Assembly: GCA_033439255.1 (NCBI GenBank)
Contig: CM065878.1
Location: 4,092,001 to 4,156,000, forward strand
DNA length: 64,000 bases
Reading direction: 5' to 3'
From: Hericium rajendrae
Lineage: Eukaryota; Basidiomycota; Agaricomycetes; Russulales; Hericiaceae
In this document: positions 58,125 to 64,000 of the stretch, piece by piece
Layout of the letters: every line of letters begins with the position of its first letter
Numbering within the stretch: position 1 is the stretch's first letter
The notes under the pieces: model-generated
Seen by the model: the letters and a program-made list of their open reading frames with translations, nothing else
Databases searched by the model: none
What the model was told of the DNA's origin: nothing
Translations under genes and position numbers: made by a program

Positions 58125-58966
58125 GGGAATACGCGCGAGTCCGCACGGAGGTGCGGGAAGTGGCGGGGGTGCAGGCAGCAGCACGGGCATGCTGAAGGTG
58201 GCATGGGCACGCTGCGTGGGCATACTGGATGTGGTGCAGGGGCATGTGAGTCCGTGCAGGGATGCGGGAGGCGGCAGGGGGGTGCGGGCAGCGGCATGGC
58301 TGTGTGCAAGGTGGCGCAGGCATGCACACATTGGCACAGGTGCATGCGAGTCAGCGTGGAGTCATGGAAGGTGCAGGCACACGGGAGGCATATGGGTATG
58401 CTGGCAGTGGTGCGGATGCGCAGGCATCAGCACGGGAGGTGCATGTGACTCTGTGCGGGATGCTGGAGGCCGCAGAGGGGCATGGATGCAGTGTTGCTGG
58501 CATGATCGAGTCAGTGGGGGCATGCTCGAGGTGGCGCAGATGCACTCGAGGCAATGGATGCATGCAGGAGGCAGCGTGGATGTGTGTGAGTGCAGCGTGG
58601 GTGCGCTGGCATTGACACGGCCACGCTGGAGGCGGCATGGGTGCGGGAAGCAGCGGGGGTGCAGGAGGCGGCGCCAGTGTGCGGGAGGCAGTGCAGGGGC
58701 TCAGGCATTGGCACGGGTGCATGCGAGTCTGTGCGGGGTTGCAAGAGGCGGCAGGGGTGCGCGGGAGGCAGCACCGGTATGATCGAGTCAGCGGGGGTGC
58801 ACAAGAGGCGGTGCAGATGCACGGGAGACGGGACAGGTGCGCTCAAGGCGGTGGGTGCATGCAGGAGGCGGCGTGGACAGGTGTGAGTCAGCGGGGGTGT
58901 ATGCGAGCCGGCGGGGACATGTTCAAGCCAACGCCAGCATGCACGATTCGGCGGGGGCCTGTACAG
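58125..58966. repeat. Left minisatellite array, 20-bp unit, G-rich on the plus strand
   Basis: Consecutive 20-base units can be read without gaps at 58,267-58,366, for example ggaggcggcaggggggtgcg and cgagtcagcgtggagtcatg. Other parts slip by one to fifteen bases. Length divided by 20 gives about 42 units. Units are diverged in sequence but keep gcatg and gagtc or gaggc cores. Confidence 0.85.
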
Positions 58967-59094
58967 TGTCAAAATGAGAGTATCAGGCGATACTCTCGAT
59001 ATCAGTGCAAAAAAGAGGTCAATGAAGTTGTTTTACTCACCTTATAGCCCTCTACACTATTGGCCATACCTTGCAGGTTTGAAAAACAAAGTGT

Positions 59095-59130
59095 GAGACG
59101 TGTTTGGCTGCAGCCAAATGTTTCCCACGC
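59095..59130. repeat. CTGCAG-centred palindrome in the central module
   Basis: The perfect core is tttggctgcagccaaa. Outer arms gtgagac and ttcccac pair imperfectly. It resembles the palindrome at 60,794-60,829. Confidence 0.75.
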
Positions 59131-59188
59131 ATCCCCCGCATTTTTTTTTGTTCAAGTCGAAATGCGCACAAGCATGGCCCGCTGCGCA

Positions 59189-59232
59189 CCGATTCATTTG
59201 AATGACCATATATGGTCATTCAAACAAATCGG
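59189..59232. repeat. 44-bp near-perfect palindrome
   Basis: The sequence equals its own reverse complement except for two base pairs on each side. The central 28 bp, from tttgaatgaccata to its mirror, are perfect. Confidence 0.9.
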
Positions 59233-59477
59233 ACCACGCGGCTCCGTGTGCAACAACTTTGCACTCGACTGCACTTCGTTTGCCATGTCACCCTCTTCCA
59301 CCCCTTCCTCACTGTGGAAATTTTATTGTAAGTTTCTCCCATACTTTTCTGATTCTTGTTGGGCTGGGAAGAAAGGTGAGTAACTACAGTTTTGCTGTAG
59401 CTTCATTTTACTTATCAAGAGAGTATCGCTCGACAATGCGTTGTTGAGCGATACTCTCATCTTTGTACCCTTCACAT

Positions 59478-60787
59478 GCCCACAGACTCCTGCGTGCCCG
59501 GGCTGCCTCATGCATGCCCGCACTGACTCCTGCATGCCCGCGCTGAGTCGCCTGCCCCCCCATCGACTCCCGCACACCCCCATCGCCTTGCTTGCGCCCC
59601 CACCGAGTCACACATGCCTGCGCCACGTTGCGCAAGCCTGCACTGACTCGCTCGTGCCCATGCCACCTTGCTCACATCCCCATCGAGTCACTCACACCCC
59701 CACCGAGTCGCACTTGCCCGCGCCAACTCGCCAACTCCTGCACACCCGCGCTGTCTCCTGCGTGCCCACGTCGACTCCCGCGCATCTCTGCCGACTCCCG
59801 TGCATTTCCACTGACTCCCGTGCATCTCCATTAACTCCCGGCACCCCCGCCAATGCCCCCACACTCCCGTGCCCCCACGCCGACTCCCTCATGCCTGCGC
59901 CGACTCGATCGCCGGCGCCACCTCCCATGCCCCCCTGCCGCCTCCCGTGTCCCCCTGCGCAGACTTGCCCGTGCCTGCGCTGATGCCAGCATGCTCACAC
60001 CACCGTTTGCGCGCCCATGCCGCTGCCCGCGCGTCCTTGCATGGACTCTCAAGCCCCCGCGCCATGTCCAGCGCATCCCTGCCACGTCCAGCGTGCCCTT
60101 GCCCCTCCTGTGCCCCCGCGCGGGCTTGCACGCCCCCGCGCGGTGTCCAGCGCACCCATGCGGCTTGCAGCATGGCTGTGTTGACTCGCATGCACCCGTG
60201 CAGACTTGCACATGCCCCCCGCTGACTCCCACGCTGATCCCTGCACCCCTGCACCGCCTCCCGCACCCCTGTGCCAACTTGCATGCACCTATGCGGACTC
60301 ATCGTGCCCACACCACCTCGCACATGCCTGCGCCGCCTCCTGCATGTGCATGCCACTGCACGCATGCCCACACTGCCTCCAGTGCACCCGCACCACCTCC
60401 ATGCACCCACGCCGACTCGCGTGCACACATGCAGACTCCTGCCTGCCTGCCCGATGCACGCCCACCCACACTGGTGCCTGTGCCCCCACGCCACTTCCAG
60501 GATGCCCATGCCATCTCCTGTGCCCCCTCCCCCCCCCACCGACTCACATGTGCCTGTGCAGACTCGTCGTGCCCGCGCCACCTCGCAGTGTCCGCGCCGC
60601 CTCCTGCGTGCCCATGTCACTGCTTGCATGCCCGCGCTGGCTCCAGTGCATCTGTACCGACTCCCGCATGCCTGTGCTGACTCCCACATGCCTGCACCGA
60701 CCCCTGTGCACACCTGCCGCCTCCTGCACACACCCGCCAACTTCTGCATGCCTCCCGCTGACCCCTACATGCCCATATTGCCTCCTG
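59478..60787. repeat. Right minisatellite array, same 20-bp unit, C-rich on the plus strand
   Basis: Ten gap-free 20-base units read at 59,525-59,724, for example gactcctgcatgcccgcgct and gagtcacacatgcctgcgcc. Each is the reverse-complement type of the left array. Length divided by 20 gives about 65 units. Long open frames across it are a by-product of the repeat composition. Confidence 0.87.
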
Positions 60788-60793
60788 TAGTAC

Positions 60794-60829
60794 GTGGGAA
60801 CTGTTTTGCTGCAGCAAGACATTTCCCAC
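60794..60829. repeat. Boundary palindrome gtgggaa...ctgcag...ttcccac
   Basis: A 36-bp near-perfect palindrome lies immediately right of the right array. Core and outer arms match the palindrome at 59,095-59,130, which suggests related element ends. Confidence 0.8.
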
Positions 60830-61080
60830 GGGCATTGGGTGCTGTAGGTGCAGAAGAATATGGACTGAAAGATGTACTACTAGTGTACAAGATGTAATTA
60901 GCCAAAAATATAATACTTTCTGTGGTATACTGCTGGAGATCTGATATAAGAGATAATCATGGATGATAACAAACTATACATAACTATAGGTGGAATGAAG
61001 CTACCAAAGGGTATAGACTCTATTGTAGGTGCACTGTAGATACTGTAGCTTTGAGCAGCTATGGTAGATTTGGCCATCTA

Positions 61081-61125
61081 CAGACTGCTATGGACTGCTA
61101 CAGACTGCTACAGATCAGCTACAGG
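61081..61125. repeat. 10-bp tandem repeat cagactgcta
   Basis: Four adjacent units read cagactgcta, tggactgcta, cagactgcta and cagatcagcta. The surrounding 61,030-61,215 has at least seven CTACAG or CTGTAG hexamers, as expected of transposon subterminal repeats. Confidence 0.75.
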
Positions 61126-61287
61126 TAGCAAATATAGAGACCCACTTGTCACCAAGAGCTACACAATCTATGGAACCTTTTTCAGCTACTGTAGATTAAT
61201 ATTGCTACTGTAGATCCCTGTAGAATCTATGCCTTTTCCAGATGGCCTGAACAGCTGTGTCCATTCTGCATTGATATCCTTTCGAAG

Positions 61288-61700
61288 ATGGACAACACAC
61301 CACATGCCTCAATTCTTGCACCTCATAGCATCCTCTTGTTTAGTCTCTCACTTTCAGATAGCAACCTTGAGGAGGATATGGCCATTGTAGATGACTCCAA
61401 TCTGCCGAGCTTCACTGAGTCCATGATACATACTACGGAGGGGCTCCAAGAGCTTGAAGACTCTGCAGTTGATGCTGAATGGGATACCAGCACAGAGCAA
61501 CAACCATTCTCGAAAGCCATAGATCTCGATGGCGGAGGGACACTTGTGAACAAATTCAAGGTTCTCGCGATGCTGTTCAAGTACAAGAAGACAGTGAGCT
61601 CGACTGACTGCCTGCACCGCGTACAGCAAGAAGGTCATTACAAGTTGATGCCGCAGCTTATTGATGGACCAGGCATTGATGTCACGGATCGCTCCATTTC
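61288..61700 (+). pseudogene. Probable C-terminal remnant of the transposase-like gene
   Basis: The open frame (61,288 onwards) has SNLEEDMAIVDDSNLPSFTE, an acidic stretch, and LVNKFKVLAMLFKYKKTVSS followed by TDCLHRVQQEGHYKL. This combination of a basic V-x-K helix and STD-x-x-RV motif looks like the end of the same large transposase-like protein family found at 54,535-57,852. It lies on the same strand in the expected order. The assignment is inference. The frame runs into the LTR region after about 61,700. Confidence 0.45.
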
Positions 61701-61769
61701 TCTCCGCCTTCTTCTCTGCCATCAAGGCATCGCGTCGGTCATGTGCTCCAGCAGCCCCATCACATGTTC

Positions 61770-62053
61770 ACTTCCTCACATGACCTGGGGCTATCCTTCA
61801 CCCATGCCCTTGTTCACCTTTGGGACATCCTATTGTTCTCCCTCCCATTGTTCTCCTTTTGGCCACCATTGTTCTCACTCTATTGTTCGACCCGTTATGG
61901 TGTCCATTGTTCTTTTCCCATTGTCGTCCCAGTACTTATAGGCTCCCTGTCGCTCGCCTATTTCCCTAGATTGTCCATTTCGTCTGTACCGTACTGTACC
62001 TCCAATACAGGTCACTGCGCTGCTAGTCGCTCTCTGCTCTCTCGCTCCCATCA
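61770..62053 (+). repeat. Candidate 5' LTR with repeated attgttc motif
   Basis: The left edge is uncertain (TG dinucleotides near 61,766-61,800). The right edge is taken as CCATCA, just before a candidate primer-binding site. Between 61,835 and 61,925 the motif attgttct/attgttc occurs about five times with irregular spacing. A TATA-like cttataggc follows at 61,935. Confidence 0.45.
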
Positions 62054-62057
62054 TCGC

Positions 62058-62072
62058 TGGTGACTTGGGTGG
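62058..62072 (+). other. Candidate primer-binding site
   Basis: TGGTGACTTGGGTGG begins with TGG, complementary to the CCA end of a tRNA, four bases after the proposed LTR end. The tRNA was not identified. Confidence 0.4.
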
Positions 62073-62289
62073 TTCTCTGCTGTCTACGACCGAGTCTTGA
62101 CACCTGGACAATCTCTCATACACCCGCCTCACCTCCCTACTATCGCCCATCATACCTTTCTTCTTTGAACCCTTCACCGCCGACATCTTCACCGAATCCC
62201 GACATCCATTCCATCAACCTCATCTCCCCTTTCCCATCGCCAACACCATCGAGGGTAGTGCACTCATCCCCCTCCTCCGCTATTGTGCT

Positions 62290-64000
62290 GTGAAGTGTTG
62301 GGAAGCCGAAGGAGTTTGGTTTCGATTGAGGTCGTGGAAACCACGTGCAGGTGCTATCTCCATTGCCTTATACGTTCGAATTCGAGTTTCCTTTGACGTC
62401 GACTTGCAAGAATTCACGTTCGGTGCCTCGGATATCGCTTACCACTGTCGCCAACCCAACCGAGGATCCCCTGCAAGTATCCTACCATCGACCTCGTTCC
62501 CCTTTTGCACACTAGGTCTCTTCACCCCTGAACCCTCACCTGAGCCTGTGTGGGCCAGAGAACGCTTCGGCCACCGATTCCTCAGAAACCCGTACTCGGA
62601 CCCCCTGTACCCTCGTGCTCTTGGTCGTCGCCCAGTTGCGGCTGACTTCTTCTAGACCTCACCATTGATCCCACCGACCCCCGTTTCCAGACCACAGAAC
62701 CATACCCACTCGGCGTCTTCGCCTCGCTCGACGAATACTTCATCTACACCCTTTCTGGCATCGTTCGAATAGACTTCGTCACTCCGGACGAGGACGACGA
62801 CGGTCCCGCACAGTGGTACTTCGCCGATCGTGACGACCAGGCAGACCTCGAGCTTAACGACTTCGACGTCGCAGCTACAGAACACCATCGCCAACACCCC
62901 GCTACCCCGCCGCTTCCCACCGTCGCCCTTCCTAGTGCAGATTCTCCCCCTGCTCGCACCACCCCACTTGTTGTTCCCCCAGGTATTACCTTCAACCCGG
63001 TAACCAACAAGCTACCCGCCTCGATACCCTTTGGGCCCCACCACCACCACCTGTTTCGACGCCTACCCCAGTACCAGTCCCCTCACCTGCTCCACCCGTT
63101 GCCGCTGTTGCATCGACATCCACCGTCAACGTCAAACCAACCATTACCACAGCCCCCCCTGTTCAGCCATCCATCGACATGTCCAACCCTGAGATCGGCG
63201 TCAAACCTGCTCCCTTTGAGGGAGATCGTTCCAAGTCCAAGGAATTCCAGCTGCGTATTCGCTTATTCCTTCGCGCCAACTCTACCCGGTATAAAGATGA
63301 TACCGCCCAGATCTCCCTCTTCCTCGACCTCTGCCAGGGCCCTATCGCCGGCCAGTGGGCCACCCAGCGCGTCGAGGAGATCCTTGAGGATGACGATCTC
63401 GTGGCTGCAAAAACATCTCCAGCTCATGTTCCCCGTTATGCCAACCTCACCGCCCTTCGAACTCGCTTCAACTTGGACTTCTCTCCCCTTGACGACTCCA
63501 AGGATGCCTCCCATGCTATCCAGACCCTCCAGATGGGTACGCGCCCGGTAGTCGACTACATCACCGAGTTTGAGTCCTTCGCCCCTCACACCGGCTACAA
63601 TGACGTGGCCCTGATCGACTGGTTCCTGCATGGCCTCAACAGCGCCCTGCGCGATGATTGCCAGCGCAGCTACCCCACGCCCACCACCCTGGCTGAGTGG
63701 AAGGCGAGGGCCCGTGACAGGAATGCTGCCTACCTCATGCGCACCCGGTTCCAGAGTCCCCGCCCTACAACTGGGCGCACCCCGGTGAGCACTCGCTCCC
63801 CTCAGTCCACATCTACGGGCCGATCCCGCACAGTCGCTGCTACAGGTGCCCCACTGTCCAAACTCTCGGAGCCTGACCGTGAGCGCCTCAGGCGTGAGGG
63901 CGGTTGCTTCCGCTGCCGCCAGAAGGGCCATGGCTTCCGCGACTGCCCCCTCAATGCCGACTCCAACCCCCGTGCCTCAACCCCTCGTGTCCGAGCGCTA
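62290..64000 (+). CDS. gag: Retrotransposon gag polyprotein (partial, two frame slips)
   Basis: The recognisable part starts near 63,179 (MSNPEIGVKPAPFEGDRSKS) and continues KEFQLRIRLFLRANSTRYKD, DLCQGPIAGQWATQRVEEIL, RTRFNLDFSPLDDSKDASHA and VVDYITEFESFAPHTGYNDV, the capsid-like gag core. It then reaches a zinc knuckle CFRCRQKGHGFRDC (about 63,907-63,950), pattern C-x2-C-x4-H-x4-C. Upstream, a Pro-rich leader and an acidic segment (IDFVTPDEDDDGPAQWYFAD) lie in another frame joined near 63,033 (gggcccc). A further segment from 62,290 joins near 62,652. Each needs one extra base. The true start is uncertain. This structural protein packages element RNA. Confidence 0.75.

Larger units (their letters stand above)
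58975..59459. mobile_element. 485-bp module with TGAGAGTATC terminal inverted repeats (MITE-like)
   Basis: It starts TGAGAGTATC and ends GATACTCTCA. The inner sequences of both ends also match in inverted orientation (gcgatactctc, then aatgaag and ttactcacctt). The right end folds into a 13-bp stem, gagagtatcgctc with gagcgatactctc. Further hairpins lie inside. It contains no coding sequence. No target-site duplication is evident (flanks aaaa and tctt). Confidence 0.65.
57853..61287. mobile_element. Foldback-like composite element: inverted minisatellite arrays around a palindromic module
   Basis: This stretch separates the transposase-like gene from its apparent C-terminal remnant. It consists of a short left flank with a cggtagc/gctaccg hairpin (57,890-57,912), a G-rich minisatellite array (about 58,125-58,966), a 485-bp module with terminal inverted repeats (58,975-59,459), a C-rich array of the same 20-bp unit in opposite orientation (about 59,478-60,787), a palindrome (60,794-60,829) and a CTACAG/CTGTAG-rich flank to about 61,215. 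Foldback transposons of Drosophila have long inverted repeats built from short tandem repeats, which this resembles. No transposase is encoded inside. Outer ends and target duplications could not be fixed by eye. Confidence 0.55.
61740..64000 (+). mobile_element. LTR retrotransposon, Ty3/Gypsy-like, 5' part only
   Basis: This holds a candidate 5' LTR, a primer-binding-site candidate and a gag-type reading frame that leaves the window at base 64,000. Protease, reverse transcriptase and integrase would lie outside, so the superfamily is judged from the gag alone. Confidence 0.75.

Noticed and set aside
58189-58782. Long open frames (up to 197 aa plus strand, also minus strand) in the left minisatellite
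   Set aside because: The frames are open on several strands at once because of the repeat composition. They show no domain, no splice sites and no codon pattern.
59853-60749. Open frames of 275-286 aa in the right minisatellite
   Set aside because: The 20-bp unit lacks stop codons in several frames. The products are Cys/His/Pro-rich repeats on one strand and Gly-rich on the other.
58125-60787. Telomeric or centromeric satellite
   Set aside because: The unit is not TTAGGG-like, copies are strongly diverged, and the arrays are inverted and short.
63099-63551. 150-aa frame in gag
   Set aside because: It is a shadow of the real gag frame, which remains open to the end of the window.
63163-63931. 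Minus-strand frames opposite gag
   Set aside because: They are antisense shadows of the gag coding sequence.
1-64000. tRNA, rRNA and CRISPR features
   Set aside because: No cloverleaf with matching arms and B box was found by eye. CRISPR is not expected in a fungal nuclear genome and no spaced identical repeats were seen.

Overview
This window is nuclear DNA from a basidiomycete fungus, most likely an Agaricomycete (mushroom-forming or wood-decay). Genes lie on both strands and are broken by many 50-60 bp GT-AG introns. The housekeeping proteins are of fungal type. A seven-transmembrane protein family and an F-box family that are expanded in mushrooms are also present. No bacterial-style operons occur. 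Exon joins and starts were inferred by reading splice sites by eye. Family names rest on recognised motifs, not database searches.

Layout, part 1 (1-24,965): a dense conserved block. It holds the 5' half of RPB1 (RNA polymerase II largest subunit, minus), VPS27 (ESCRT-0, plus), VPS35 (retromer, plus), BCP1 (minus), proline dehydrogenase (plus), CAND1/TIP120 (minus), a small Tudor-like protein (minus), VPS4 (ESCRT AAA ATPase, minus) and a HAL4/SAT4-type kinase (minus). VPS27, VPS35 and VPS4 act on the same endosome: VPS27 sorts ubiquitinated cargo, VPS4 recycles ESCRT-III and retromer retrieves cargo. Their linkage here may be chance.

Part 2 (24,966-53,280): mixed conserved and lineage-specific genes. 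These are a seven-transmembrane protein, an F-box protein, a probable Mediator subunit (MED9), a decayed secreted-protein gene, a TOG/CLASP-like protein, two large disordered proteins, a pseudokinase, GET2 (tail-anchored protein insertion), an AGE2-type ArfGAP, an M1 aminopeptidase of the LTA4-hydrolase type, RPA12 (RNA polymerase I), an OST5/TMEM258-like oligosaccharyltransferase subunit and YOP1 (ER shaping). Several adjacent pairs are divergent or tightly convergent.

Part 3 (about 53,300-64,000): a nested mobile-element island. A decayed transposase-like gene (54,535-57,852) carries many stop codons of the C-to-T type. Its probable C-terminal remnant reappears at about 61,290-61,700. Between the two pieces lies an unusual element: two arrays of a 20-bp minisatellite in opposite orientation, resembling Foldback transposons, flanking a 485-bp module with terminal inverted repeats and several strong palindromes. 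A Ty3/Gypsy-like LTR retrotransposon (LTR, gag with zinc knuckle) follows and runs off the right edge.

Caution on sequence quality: RPB1, which is essential, and at least one other gene show single-base frame breaks where the protein clearly continues in another frame. Consensus errors in the assembly are therefore likely, and broken reading frames elsewhere should be judged with that in mind.
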